This document shows positions 29,830 to 38,656 of a stretch of DNA of 64,000 nt, piece by piece (position 1 is the stretch's first letter; every line of letters starts with the position of its first letter). This stretch comes from Rhodovulum robiginosum (GTDB lineage: Bacteria; Pseudomonadota; Alphaproteobacteria; Rhodobacterales; Rhodobacteraceae), in NCBI RefSeq assembly GCF_003944755.1, contig NZ_RWGU01000051.1:186001-250000 (forward strand), in the 5' to 3' direction. The translations under genes were made by a program, and so were the position numbers. The notes below the pieces were generated by a model. It did not search any database, was not told the origin of the DNA, and worked only from the letters and a program-made list of their open reading frames with translations.

Positions 29830-32019
29830 ATGCAAGCTCCTCTGCCGCTCACCCGTGATCTGGTCCTGATCGGCGGCGGGCATGCCCATGCACTGGTCCT
29901 CAGGTCCTGGGGGATGAAGCCGGTGCCGGGCGTGCGGCTGACGGTGATCAATCCCGCCCCCTCGGCGCCCTATTCGGGCATGCTGCCCGGCCTGATTGCC
30001 GGACACTACCGGCGCGACCAGTTGGAAATGGACCTCGTGCCGCTTGCGCGCCATGCCGGGGCGCGGCTGATTCTCGGCCGCGCGGTCGGCATCGACCGGG
30101 CGATGCAGCGCGTGATCGTCGAGGGCCGGCCGCCGGTGCGCTATGATGTCGCCTCGCTCGATATCGGCGTAACCTCGGCGCTGCCCGACGTGCCGGGCTT
30201 TGCCGAACATGCGGTGCCGGCCAAGCCGCTGGCCGACTTCGCCGAGGCGTGGGAGGGTTACGTGGCCCGCGCCGTCGCCGGCGAGGTGGCGCCGCGGGTC
30301 GCGGTGATCGGCGCGGGCGTCGCCGGGGTCGAGCTGGCGCTGGCCGCGCGGCACCGGCTGGCGGCAAACGGCCTGACACCCGAGATTACCCTGATCGATG
30401 CAGGTACGCGCATCATGGAAGGCGTGGGCCTTGGCGCCCGCGGCGCGCTGAAGCGCGCGCTCGCGCGGCAGGGGGTCGATGTGCGCCTGGGCAATCCAGC
30501 GGTGCGGATCACCGCCAAGGGCGCGGTTCTGGAGGACGGGCAGAAGGTGCCCGCGAGCCTGGTGATCGGCGCGGCGGGCGCCCGGCCGCAGCCCTGGCTG
30601 GCCGAGACCGGGCTCGACCTGACCGACGGTTTCGTCACGGTCGACCCGTTCCTGCGCTCGGTCAACGACCCTGCGATCTACGCCGCGGGCGATTGCGCGC
30701 ACCTGTCCCACGCGCCGCGGCCCAAGGCCGGGGTCTACGCCGTGCGCGAGGCGCCGATCCTGCTGAACAATTTCAAGGCCGACCTGACCGGCGCCCTGCG
30801 CAAGCCCTTCCGGCCGCAGCGCGGCTATCTCAAGCTGATCTCGATGGGCGACAAGACCGCGGCCGCAGACCGGTTGGGCTCGCGGCTAGAGGGCGAATGG
30901 GTCTGGGCCTGGAAGGACCGGATCGACCGCGACTTCATGGACCAGTTCAAGCGCCTGCCGTTCATGGACACCCGCGTGATCGCGCCCGCCAACTCGGCCC
31001 GCGGCGTGCGCGAGATGCTGGGCGGGCGTCAGCAGCCCTGCGGCGGCTGCGCCGCCAAGCCCGGACACGAGACCCTGCAAGGCGCGCTGGCCGACCTGGC
31101 CGATCCCCAGCGCGACGATGTGCTGGCCGGCCCCGGCGACGACGCCGCGGTGCTGGCCCATGGCAACGGCGCGCAGGTCTTCACCACCGATCATCTGCGC
31201 AGCCTGACCGAAGACCCCTACGTGATGGCCCGTATCGCGGCGGTGCATGCGATGGGCGATGTCTGGGCGATGGGCGGAAAGCCGCAGGCGGTGTTGTCGA
31301 ACCTGATCCTGCCGCGCATGGCCGAACGGATGAGCCGGGCCACGCTGACCGAGATCCTCGACGGCGCGGCCGAGGTGGTGCGTGCGGCCGGGGCCGACCT
31401 GGCCGGCGGGCACACCTCGACCGGGCCGGAACTGACCGTGGGCTTTTCCGTCACCGGCCTGGTCGACGGGCCGGTGATCGGGCTGAAGGGTGCCCAGCCG
31501 GGGGACGCGCTGATCCTGACCAAGCCCATCGGGTCGGGCACGATCATGGCCGCCGAGATGCAGAAAAAGGCCACAGGGGCCGAGGTGCTGGCCGCGCTGG
31601 AGATCATGCAGACGCCCTCGGCCACGGCGTCCGAGGTTCTGGCCGAATGGGCCCACGCGATGACCGATGTCACGGGCTACGGGCTGGCCGGGCACCTGCT
31701 GGGCATGTTGCGTGCCTCCCGCGTGGCCGCCGAACTGGACGAGGTGCCTTACATGGAGGGCGCGGTGCGGCTGGCCGAGATGGGCATCCGGTCGACGGCA
31801 TTCGCCGAGAACGCGCGGTTTGCCGTCGATATCCCGGGGGTCGACCTGCAAGAGCCTCACACGGCGCTGTTGTTCGACCCGCAGACGGCGGGGGGCCTGC
31901 TGGCGGCGGTACCGGGCGAGCGGGCGGCAGATGTGCTGGGCGAACTGGCCGATCGGGACGTCGCCGCCTGGCGCATCGGCAGGCTTTACGCCGGCGCACC
32001 GGCCGTCACGTTCCCGTAA
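29830..32019 (+). CDS. selD: Selenide,water dikinase fused to N-terminal FAD/NAD(P) oxidoreductase domain
   Basis: A 729-residue fusion. Residues 1 to ~390 form a two-dinucleotide-binding oxidoreductase (IGGGHAHALVL at the N-terminus, AVIGAGVAGVELALAAR near 158, YAAGDCAHLS near 282). Residues ~400-729 are SelD, which makes selenophosphate from selenide and ATP: the Cys/Lys pair is GGCAAKPGH (C407, K410, the spacing of E. coli C17/K20), with DDAAVLAHG, TDHLRSL and GGHTSTGPE following. The oxidoreductase part may deliver reduced selenium; this is inference. It converges on mnmH and overlaps it by 14 bases. Confidence 0.93.
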   Translation: MQAPLPLTRDLVLIGGGHAHALVLRSWGMKPVPGVRLTVINPAPSAPYSGMLPGLIAGHYRRDQLEMDLVPLARHAGARLILGRAVGIDRAMQRVIVEGRPPVRYDVASLDIGVTSALPDVPGFAEHAVPAKPLADFAEAWEGYVARAVAGEVAPRVAVIGAGVAGVELALAARHRLAANGLTPEITLIDAGTRIMEGVGLGARGALKRALARQGVDVRLGNPAVRITAKGAVLEDGQKVPASLVIGAAGARPQPWLAETGLDLTDGFVTVDPFLRSVNDPAIYAAGDCAHLSHAPRPKAGVYAVREAPILLNNFKADLTGALRKPFRPQRGYLKLISMGDKTAAADRLGSRLEGEWVWAWKDRIDRDFMDQFKRLPFMDTRVIAPANSARGVREMLGGRQQPCGGCAAKPGHETLQGALADLADPQRDDVLAGPGDDAAVLAHGNGAQVFTTDHLRSLTEDPYVMARIAAVHAMGDVWAMGGKPQAVLSNLILPRMAERMSRATLTEILDGAAEVVRAAGADLAGGHTSTGPELTVGFSVTGLVDGPVIGLKGAQPGDALILTKPIGSGTIMAAEMQKKATGAEVLAALEIMQTPSATASEVLAEWAHAMTDVTGYGLAGHLLGMLRASRVAAELDEVPYMEGAVRLAEMGIRSTAFAENARFAVDIPGVDLQEPHTALLFDPQTAGGLLAAVPGERAADVLGELADRDVAAWRIGRLYAGAPAVTFP

Positions 32020-33067
32020 GGGTCCGCGCCGCGGCGGCGATGCGCGCCGCCGCCTCCTCCAGCGCCTCGGGCGCGAGCGAGGGCAGCGCGATTTCCTGGA
32101 CAGGCAAGTCGGCGAAGCGCGCGCGCTGGCGCGCGTAGCGCGGGTCGTAATGGTCGGCCATCAGGGTTTCGGCCAAGCTTTCGAAGGCGCCGGCCTGCGC
32201 CATCTCGCGCCATGCCTCGATGCGCTCGTGCGGATGCTGTGGGGCCAGCCCGTCGATGGTCGACAGCAGCCGCGCGGCATCCTCGGTCACGTCGCGGTAG
32301 CGGCGGGCAAGATAGCGCGCGCGTTCGGGCAATGACGCGGCCAGCACCATCCGCGGCGCCGATTTCATCGCCTCCCACAGCCCGGGCGGCAGGTTGATAT
32401 GGCCGATCTTGCTCGACTCTGCCTCGACCACGACCGGGCGGGCCGGGTCGATCCGCCGGCGCAGCGCGGCCAGCGCGGTCTCGAACCCTTTCTGCGCCGG
32501 CTGCCCGCCCGGCATCGCCCCGAAGAGCGATCCGCGGTGGTTGGCCAGCCCCTCCAGGTCGATCACCTGCACGCCATGCCGTGGCATGAGCGCCAGCAGG
32601 TCGGTCTTGGCGGTGCCGGTATTGCCGTCCAGCACGACGACGCGGCCGGGCCAGGGCGCTTCGTAAAGCGCCTGCTTGACCAGCCGCCGATAGGCGCGCC
32701 AGCCGCCCTGGATCGTGTCGGCCTGCCAGCCGATCTGGCGCAGGATCAGGGCGAGCGAGCCCGACCGCTGCCCGCCGCGCCAGCAATAGACCAGCGGCCG
32801 GTAAGAGCGCGGCCGGTCGGCCAGCGTCGTCTCGATATGATGCGCGGCGTTGCGCGCCACGATGGCCGCGCCCATCTTGCGCGCCAGAAACGGGCTTTCC
32901 TGCGTGTAGACGGTGCCCACGCGCGCGCGCTCTTCGTTCGACAGAACCGGCAGGCTGATCGCGCCGGGGACATGGTCCTCGGCGTATTCGGCGGGCGAGC
33001 GGACGTCGATCACCTCGTCGAAGGCGAGGTGGTCGAGATCGTCCAGATCGGAAAGCGTCAGGGGCAT
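32006..33067 (-). CDS. mnmH: tRNA 2-selenouridine synthase MnmH (SelU)
   Basis: A 353-residue enzyme that replaces sulfur by selenium in 2-thiouridine at tRNA wobble position 34, through a geranylated intermediate, using selenophosphate from SelD. The N-terminal rhodanese domain has the catalytic Cys95 in VYCWRGGQRSGS; the C-terminal half carries a P-loop GNTGTAKT near residue 150 and VVVEAESSKIG. With selD alongside and no selA/selB seen, selenium use in this segment points to tRNA modification. Tail-to-tail overlap with selD is 14 bases. Confidence 0.95.
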   Translation of the reverse strand: MPLTLSDLDDLDHLAFDEVIDVRSPAEYAEDHVPGAISLPVLSNEERARVGTVYTQESPFLARKMGAAIVARNAAHHIETTLADRPRSYRPLVYCWRGGQRSGSLALILRQIGWQADTIQGGWRAYRRLVKQALYEAPWPGRVVVLDGNTGTAKTDLLALMPRHGVQVIDLEGLANHRGSLFGAMPGGQPAQKGFETALAALRRRIDPARPVVVEAESSKIGHINLPPGLWEAMKSAPRMVLAASLPERARYLARRYRDVTEDAARLLSTIDGLAPQHPHERIEAWREMAQAGAFESLAETLMADHYDPRYARQRARFADLPVQEIALPSLAPEALEEAAARIAAAARTLTGT

Positions 33068-33106
33068 CGCGGCCTTTTACGGGCCCTTGGCGCGATGGGA
33101 AAGGGC

Positions 33107-33310
33107 TCAGTCGAAGGCGGTGCCCGACTTTACCCCGAGCTTCTTGAAGATCATCGCGGCGGGGCAGAACCCGGTAAAGGACGCCTGGATCATGTTCACC
33201 CCGATAAAGGCGGTGAAAAGGTACCACCAGTCCGACACAAAGGTGCCGAGGGCGAGGCTGAGAAGGATCATGAAGCCGGCAAAGCTCATCACGGCGCGGT
33301 CGAGGGTCAT
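33107..33310 (-). CDS. DUF2892 (YgaP-type) inner-membrane protein
   Basis: A 67-residue protein with two hydrophobic helices (VMSFAGFMILLSLALG and WWYLFTAFIGVNMIQASF) separated by a short turn, then the conserved GFCPAAMIFKKLGVK with a single Cys, as in the membrane half of YgaP and in stand-alone DUF2892 proteins. The ATG at 33310 has GGAGA ten bases upstream. It lies 39 bases downstream of mnmH, same strand, so the two may share a transcript with the rhodanese-containing MnmH; functional link is only suggested. Confidence 0.83.
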   Translation of the reverse strand: MTLDRAVMSFAGFMILLSLALGTFVSDWWYLFTAFIGVNMIQASFTGFCPAAMIFKKLGVKSGTAFD

Positions 33311-33441
33311 GGCAGTCTCCATGCGAAAAACGCCCGGTCGGGGCAACGCGTCCCGGCATGTCGGCGCCGGGGCCGCCGATACTATGGCGAAGCGGGCGGG
33401 CGTGGGCAAGCGCAGCAAAAACAACTGAAAATGGACCGCGC

Positions 33442-33455
33442 TTGACAAGTGTCAA
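33442..33455. promoter_or_regulatory. Perfect palindrome TTGACA-AG-TGTCAA in a 346-base intergenic stretch
   Basis: Between the DUF2892 gene and the next plus-strand gene (33311-33656) no coding frame is convincing. The stretch holds a 6-bp perfect inverted repeat with a 2-base centre. The left arm is itself a -35 consensus, so it may be a promoter with an overlapping operator; the hexamer 17 bases downstream (TTCCAA) is a poor -10. The site lies 202 bases upstream of the small exported protein that precedes the RTX genes. Confidence 0.4.
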
Positions 33456-33656
33456 TGGCCCGTGTTCCAATTCTTCGTGACGCGGAAACCGGCGTTGTGC
33501 CGGTCGAGCGGGTTAAGCGGTCTGGGGCGTTAGGCCTTGGTATCAAAGGTATTTATAGCACCGGGACGGAGCACCGGTTGGGCCGGTGGTTCGCTGAAAA
33601 GTTTTCCTCGGCGCCGGAATGCCGCTGATTTGACCGCAGGGGAGGCGACGAGTGCT

Positions 33657-34244
33657 ATGGGTGCGGCACCTCTCAGGATCGCGGGGCTGGTGGCGCTGAT
33701 GATGAGCGGCACAGCCTGTTCGGGCGATCAGGATGCCGCGGTGCAATTTCTGGGCTGCGATGCCAGCTTCAGCCGCTTCGGACCCGAAATCCTCTCTCAG
33801 GAAACCGACCGTGACAGCTTTGCGGTGCAGGCGGCCGCGTTCTTCGCGCGCGTTTCGCCGGCAACCTTCGCCGACGCGGTTTCGGGCGGGGCGCCCGGTG
33901 CGGCGCTGAGGGCGGACGCGCGGTTCGCCGGGGGCGATACCGGCTGGCGTCTGTGGCGGCCGGTGCCGATTCCCGACGATCCCGATGCGTTCTACGAAGA
34001 ACCCGCACAGGCCCATTACCTGATCCGCCCGCCGTCCGGCGCCCGGTATGACAGCCTGGTTCTGGTCGGCCTGCCGGCCGAAGGCGGCGCGCTGGGCAGC
34101 CCCGCGCTGGCCGGGCGCCTGCGCGCCGGCGGAGAAACACCGTTTTTCACCATCGAGCCGGTTGAGCCGGCGCGGTGCACAATTGACCCGTCCGCGGTTG
34201 CGGTCGGTCTGGAGGCGTTGCTGGCCATAACCGGTCAGCCATAG
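33657..34244 (+). CDS. Exported protein of unknown function upstream of the RTX protease
   Basis: A 195-residue protein. The ATG at 33657 gives a hydrophobic N-terminus (MGAAPLRIAGLVALMMSGTACSG), a Sec signal with a poor lipobox, so lipoprotein status is doubtful. GGGGAGG lies 11 bases upstream of this ATG; the open frame reaches back to 33537. The mature part has three Cys and a YLIRPPSGARYDSLVLVGLP block, but no family I recognise. It ends 16 bases before the RTX protease gene and is probably co-transcribed with it. Confidence 0.7.
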   Translation: MGAAPLRIAGLVALMMSGTACSGDQDAAVQFLGCDASFSRFGPEILSQETDRDSFAVQAAAFFARVSPATFADAVSGGAPGAALRADARFAGGDTGWRLWRPVPIPDDPDAFYEEPAQAHYLIRPPSGARYDSLVLVGLPAEGGALGSPALAGRLRAGGETPFFTIEPVEPARCTIDPSAVAVGLEALLAITGQP

Positions 34245-34260
34245 AAGGGGAGAGATTACG

Positions 34261-37200
34261 ATGGCTGGAAGTCAAACGGTGACGGCGAGCACAAACACAC
34301 TGCTTGCCGGTCTCAAGCGGACCACCCAGTGGGACACGAGCTCGCTGTCCTACAAGGTTGCGACCAGCGCCGACTCCGCGCGGATCGACGCCGTCTATAC
34401 CAATCGTTTCGGCCAGGCGCCGGGCACCGCCCACGACCCGTTCAATGCGACGGATGCCGATGAGGACGCGTTCATCGCATCCATCAACCAGGCCATCGCC
34501 GCCTACAGCCTCGTCTCCGGCCTGAGCTTCTCGACCGAGTCGGACGTCAACGACGCCGACCTGGTGTTCTCCGGCGGCTATGACGAGCTGCGCTATTCCA
34601 GCGGGCGCACGCCGATCGCGCGGATGGACGCGCCGGGCGAGAACCTCAAGCCAGGCGAAACCGACGATTACCAGTCGTTCTTCTTCACCCGCATGGCCGA
34701 CGAGCGGATCAACCGCGACGGCGAAACCGGCGGCGCCAGCATCAACCAGTTCGTGATCCTGCACGAACTGGGCCACGCGCTGGGCCTCAGCCACCCGCAT
34801 AGCAGCGACCGCGGCACCACCGCCTGGGCCGATGCCGGACGGGTGTCGACCGACAACAAGGCCGACAACGCCCGCTACACGGTGATGTCGTACGAGGTCG
34901 GCGCGATCGACCGGCTGGTGTTCAACGACGCTGCGACCGGCGGCTTCGGCCACACGGTCACGCCGTCGTCGCTGGATATCGCGGCGCTGCAGGACATTTA
35001 CGGCACCTCCACGGCCCATACCGGCAATACCACCTACACGCTGACGAACGCGCGCTCGGCCGCGCTGGACGTTGACGGCAGCGACAACGGCATCTCGATC
35101 GGCCGCGCCTTTTACACGATCTGGGATACCGGCGGCACCGACGAGATCGAGTATTCGGGCACGCGCAACGCCTATATCAACCTCAACGACGCCACCCTGG
35201 TGCAGACCGACACGCCCGCCGATACCGAGCTTCTGACCCAGATCCGCCGGACCGACGCGTACAGCACCATGGTGACCGATCACGGTGACGGCACCACCAG
35301 CCACGTCAAGAACGAGCTGACCGATGCCGGCTACCACGCGGGCGGCTATTTCTCGACGCTCACCGAGGCGGGCGCTGGCACCCAGATCGGCGGCTATGCC
35401 ATCGCCAACGGCGTGGTGATCGAGAACGCCACCTCTGACGAAGGCAAGGACATCCTGATCGGCAACGACGCCGAGAACGAGCTGACGTCGGGCGATGGCA
35501 ACGACCTTCTGGTCGGGGCCGGCGGCGATGACGACCTCGATGCGGGCGCCGGCGACGACGAGTTGATCGGCGGCATGGGCGACGACATGCTGGAAGGCGG
35601 CTCCGGCACCGACACCGCCTATTACACCGAGCCCTGCCGCAACTACGAGATCTCGAACGATCCGGCGACCGGTACGGTGACCATCGAGCATGTCGACGGC
35701 TCGCGCGTCGACGGCTACGACATCCTGACCGGGATCGAGCGGGCCAAGTTCGCCGATGGCGTGATCGACCTGACCGAAGACGATATCGGCTGCCCGCCGC
35801 TCGACTTCATCTTCCTGGTCGATCTGTCGGGGTCGTTCTTCGATGACCTCTTCTCGTTCCGTGCCGCGGCCCGCGACATTGCCGCCGACCTGCGTGCCGA
35901 GAACTCCGATGTGCGCTTTGCCATCGCGTCCTTCATCGACAAGCCCGAGTCGCCCTATGGCGCGCCCGGCGACTACCTTTACCGGCCCGAACTGGCGCTG
36001 ACGGATTCGGTTGCGGATTTCGAGGCGACGCTTGACGGGCTGAGCACCGGCTCGGGCGGCGACGGTCCCGAGGCGCAATGGGTCGGCCTTTGGAACGCGG
36101 CCAACGGCGTCGGCCTGAACCTGCGCGAAGACTCGTCGCGCATCATCTACATGGCCACCGACGCCCCGGCGCATTCGGCCTCGGATTACGGGCTGAACGA
36201 AGCCAATATCCGCGATTTCCTCGAAACCTCGGGCACCGAGGTCGAGGGTGAGGGCACGCCGGGCCTCGTGGCCGATTTCGGGACCGCGACCGAGACCTCG
36301 TCGACCTCCAGCGCGATGGGTGCCGACGGGATCGAGGTCGAGCCCTTCGAGGTGGAAACCCGCGACCCGGACGATCCGGGCTACGACACCGGGGCGGAAA
36401 CCGACTATCCCACCGATGACCCGTTGTTGTCCGAGATGGGCGCCGCCCTGCGCGACCTCAGCGCGACGCCGATCATCGGCACTACGGCCGGCTACGGCTC
36501 GGCGGAGGCCTACGAGTCGGCGCTGGCCGACATGGGCGGCGGCGGCGTGGTGATCGAGACGTCGTCCGACGGCAGCGACATCGCCGACGCGGTGCGGGCC
36601 GGCCTGGCCGAAATCTCGGGCGCCGTCACCGGCTCCGGCACAAGCGGCGACGATGTGCTGGAGGGCACCGAGGGCTCCGACGTTCTGCTGGGGCTTGCCG
36701 GTAACGACACGATCACCGGCCTCGGCGCCAGCGACCAGCTTGACGGCGGGTCGGGTAACGACACGATCGATGGCGGCGACGGCAACGACGAACTCGACGG
36801 CGGCACCGGTAACGACACGCTGGACGGCGGCGACGGCGACGACGATATCCGCCCCGGCGCCGGCGCGGACATCATCACCACCGGCGCGGGCGACGACGTC
36901 ATTTCCGGCCCGCCTGACTCGCTGGGGTCGAGCTTCGAAAGCGACCGGATCACCGACATGACCGACCGCGACGGCATCGTGCTGAGTACCTACGACCCGG
37001 GCGAGGCCATGCCGGAACTGACCCTGACCGTGGGCACGGATTCCGCGTCGGCCGAGATCACCACCCTGACTTCCGATCTCGACGGCGACGGTTTCAACGA
37101 CTTCACCCTGATCTTCGACGGCGACGTTACCGGCCTGGGGCTGGAGCTGTTCGAGAGCGGCGGCGAATACGTGATCGCGCGGCAGGACTACAACGGCACC

Positions 37201-37977
37201 ACCGGCGATGACGTGGTCAGCGGCAACGGTTTCGACAACATCATGGCCGGCTTCGGCGGCGATGACGAATTGTCGGGCGAAGATGGCGATGACGTCATTA
37301 GCGGCGGGCTTGGCGCCGACTTCCTGCGCGGTGACGCTGGCGCCGACACCATCTATGGCGGCGACGGCACCGACACGATCAATGGGGGCGACGGCGACGA
37401 CACGATCCTCGGCGGCGATACCGAAGCCGACCGGCGCGACGAGATCTACGGCGGTGACGGCAATGACACCATCAATGCCGGCTACGGCAACGACCTGATC
37501 TACGGCATGAACGGCAACGACACCATCGCCGGCGGCTTTGGCGCCGACGAGTTGCAGGGTCAGGCGGGCGACGATGTCATCACGGGCTCGGCGCTGTCGG
37601 ACCTGGTGTTCGGTGGCGACGGGAACGACTTCGTCAATGGCGGCTTCGGCTTCGACCGGATCAATGGCGGGGACGGGGCGGACAAGTTCTACCACCTCGG
37701 GATCCGCGACCACGGGTCTGACTGGGTTCAGGACTACACCGCCGCCGATGGCGACGTTCTGCTCTTCGGCGACGCGACGGCCTCGGCCGACGATTTCAAC
37801 GTCCAGTTCACCCACACCTCGTCGCCCGCCACGGGGCGGTCGGGCGACGACGACGTGCAGGAAGCGTTCGTTGTCTACCGTCCGGCGGGCCTGATCGTCT
37901 GGGCGCTGGTCGATGGGGCCGGGCAGGACAGCCTCAACATCGAGATCGGCGGCGAGGTGTTCGACCTGCTGGCCTGA
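34261..37977 (+). CDS. RTX protein: M10-like metalloprotease fused to VWA domain
   Basis: A 1238-residue secreted protein without N-terminal signal. Order: serralysin-like protease (zinc site HELGHALGLSH, H168/H172/H178, E169; Met-turn YTVMSYE, M209); a first RTX block (~394-455); a von Willebrand A domain starting FIFLVDLSGS with MIDAS D521/S523/S525; a second RTX block (~800-885); a third RTX block (~985-1130); and a C-terminal module shared with two neighbouring genes (37513-37977). Lack of a Sec signal, RTX repeats and the EVFDLLA end fit type I secretion, but no transporter is nearby. GGGGAGAG precedes the ATG. Putative role: extracellular protease or adhesin. Confidence 0.87.
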   Translation: MAGSQTVTASTNTLLAGLKRTTQWDTSSLSYKVATSADSARIDAVYTNRFGQAPGTAHDPFNATDADEDAFIASINQAIAAYSLVSGLSFSTESDVNDADLVFSGGYDELRYSSGRTPIARMDAPGENLKPGETDDYQSFFFTRMADERINRDGETGGASINQFVILHELGHALGLSHPHSSDRGTTAWADAGRVSTDNKADNARYTVMSYEVGAIDRLVFNDAATGGFGHTVTPSSLDIAALQDIYGTSTAHTGNTTYTLTNARSAALDVDGSDNGISIGRAFYTIWDTGGTDEIEYSGTRNAYINLNDATLVQTDTPADTELLTQIRRTDAYSTMVTDHGDGTTSHVKNELTDAGYHAGGYFSTLTEAGAGTQIGGYAIANGVVIENATSDEGKDILIGNDAENELTSGDGNDLLVGAGGDDDLDAGAGDDELIGGMGDDMLEGGSGTDTAYYTEPCRNYEISNDPATGTVTIEHVDGSRVDGYDILTGIERAKFADGVIDLTEDDIGCPPLDFIFLVDLSGSFFDDLFSFRAAARDIAADLRAENSDVRFAIASFIDKPESPYGAPGDYLYRPELALTDSVADFEATLDGLSTGSGGDGPEAQWVGLWNAANGVGLNLREDSSRIIYMATDAPAHSASDYGLNEANIRDFLETSGTEVEGEGTPGLVADFGTATETSSTSSAMGADGIEVEPFEVETRDPDDPGYDTGAETDYPTDDPLLSEMGAALRDLSATPIIGTTAGYGSAEAYESALADMGGGGVVIETSSDGSDIADAVRAGLAEISGAVTGSGTSGDDVLEGTEGSDVLLGLAGNDTITGLGASDQLDGGSGNDTIDGGDGNDELDGGTGNDTLDGGDGDDDIRPGAGADIITTGAGDDVISGPPDSLGSSFESDRITDMTDRDGIVLSTYDPGEAMPELTLTVGTDSASAEITTLTSDLDGDGFNDFTLIFDGDVTGLGLELFESGGEYVIARQDYNGTTGDDVVSGNGFDNIMAGFGGDDELSGEDGDDVISGGLGADFLRGDAGADTIYGGDGTDTINGGDGDDTILGGDTEADRRDEIYGGDGNDTINAGYGNDLIYGMNGNDTIAGGFGADELQGQAGDDVITGSALSDLVFGGDGNDFVNGGFGFDRINGGDGADKFYHLGIRDHGSDWVQDYTAADGDVLLFGDATASADDFNVQFTHTSSPATGRSGDDDVQEAFVVYRPAGLIVWALVDGAGQDSLNIEIGGEVFDLLA
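37513..37977 (+). repeat. Copy 1 of the 465-base C-terminal RTX module
   Basis: The last 154 codons plus stop of the M10/VWA protein. The same module of identical length ends the next two large plus-strand genes (43628-44092 and 45693-46157). Copies 1 and 2 differ at about five bases over the first ~310. Shared protein landmarks are GSALSDLVFGG, FYHLGI, DHGSDWVQDYTAADGDVLLFG and the end EVFDLLA. Confidence 0.9.
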
Positions 37978-37997
37978 GCCAAGCGCGAAAGACAACG

Positions 37998-38027
37998 GGG
38001 GCGCGCCGCCGCGGGGTGGCGCGCCCC
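37998..38027 (+). terminator. Terminator after the first RTX gene
   Basis: A 10-bp stem GGGGCGCGCC / GGCGCGCCCC with a 10-base loop is followed by TTTCGTT, 21 bases after the stop codon. Confidence 0.7.
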
Positions 38028-38058
38028 TTTCGTTGGGGGCCGCGTACCGCGCGCGCCG

Positions 38059-38439
38059 CTATTCGATGCAGATGAATTCGCGCGCGCCGGCCGCGTTGAG
38101 AATTGCGAAGCAGCCCATCGAAGGGGTGTATTGCGAACAGCTAGCGGTCTCGGCGAGGCAGAGTTCGGAACAGTCGGTTGACCGGCGGCAGGCCTGACCG
38201 GCATCGGGCGTCGGGCGAAAGCAGACATAGCTGCCCAAGAGCCCCGCCTTGAGATACTGCCCGCCCTTGGCCCGGCAGGCGGCCGCGGGGCCGGCCGGTA
38301 CGCCGGGCCGTCCGGCCGGAGACGAAGCGCCCGGCGCCGGCCCGGCGTCGTCTGCCGGGGACGGGGCCGGGCCGCCGCCGGTCTGACATCCGGCCAGCAT
38401 GGCGAAGACGAAAAGGCCGGCAGCGATCGCGCGTTTCAT
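38059..38439 (-). CDS. Small cysteine-rich lipoprotein
   Basis: A 126-residue protein with a clean lipoprotein signal (MKRAIAAGLFVFAMLAGC, lipid Cys18), a Pro/Ala/Gly-rich linker and a small C-terminal domain with eight Cys (for example GSYVCF, STDCSELC, TASCSQY, SMGCFA), probably four disulfides in the periplasm or at the cell surface. The start at 38439 is chosen for the signal; the frame is open to 38514. No family recognised. It is opposed to the RTX genes on both sides. Confidence 0.75.
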   Translation of the reverse strand: MKRAIAAGLFVFAMLAGCQTGGGPAPSPADDAGPAPGASSPAGRPGVPAGPAAACRAKGGQYLKAGLLGSYVCFRPTPDAGQACRRSTDCSELCLAETASCSQYTPSMGCFAILNAAGAREFICIE

Positions 38440-38656
38440 CGGCACTTCGCCCCCGCATTTCTGGCGCCGCAAAGCGGCACTCACCCCCACTGCCCCGTGC
38501 GCTGTTTGGCACACCGGCCCCCGTCGTCCGACGGGCGCGTGGAATCATTCCAAATATCGGCGCATTCCTTCCATGTTTCCTTGACGCAGCGCAAAGCGCG
38601 GCGCCAGACTGGTTGATCGAACGGCGTTCGCCGTTCAGGGGGGAAGGAAAAAAATA

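Noticed and set aside
34147-37995. A 1282-residue open frame on the minus strand opposite the M10/VWA gene
   Set aside because: It is the antisense of the Asp/Gly-rich RTX repeats (reads Val/Ala/Arg), has no ribosome site and no known domain.
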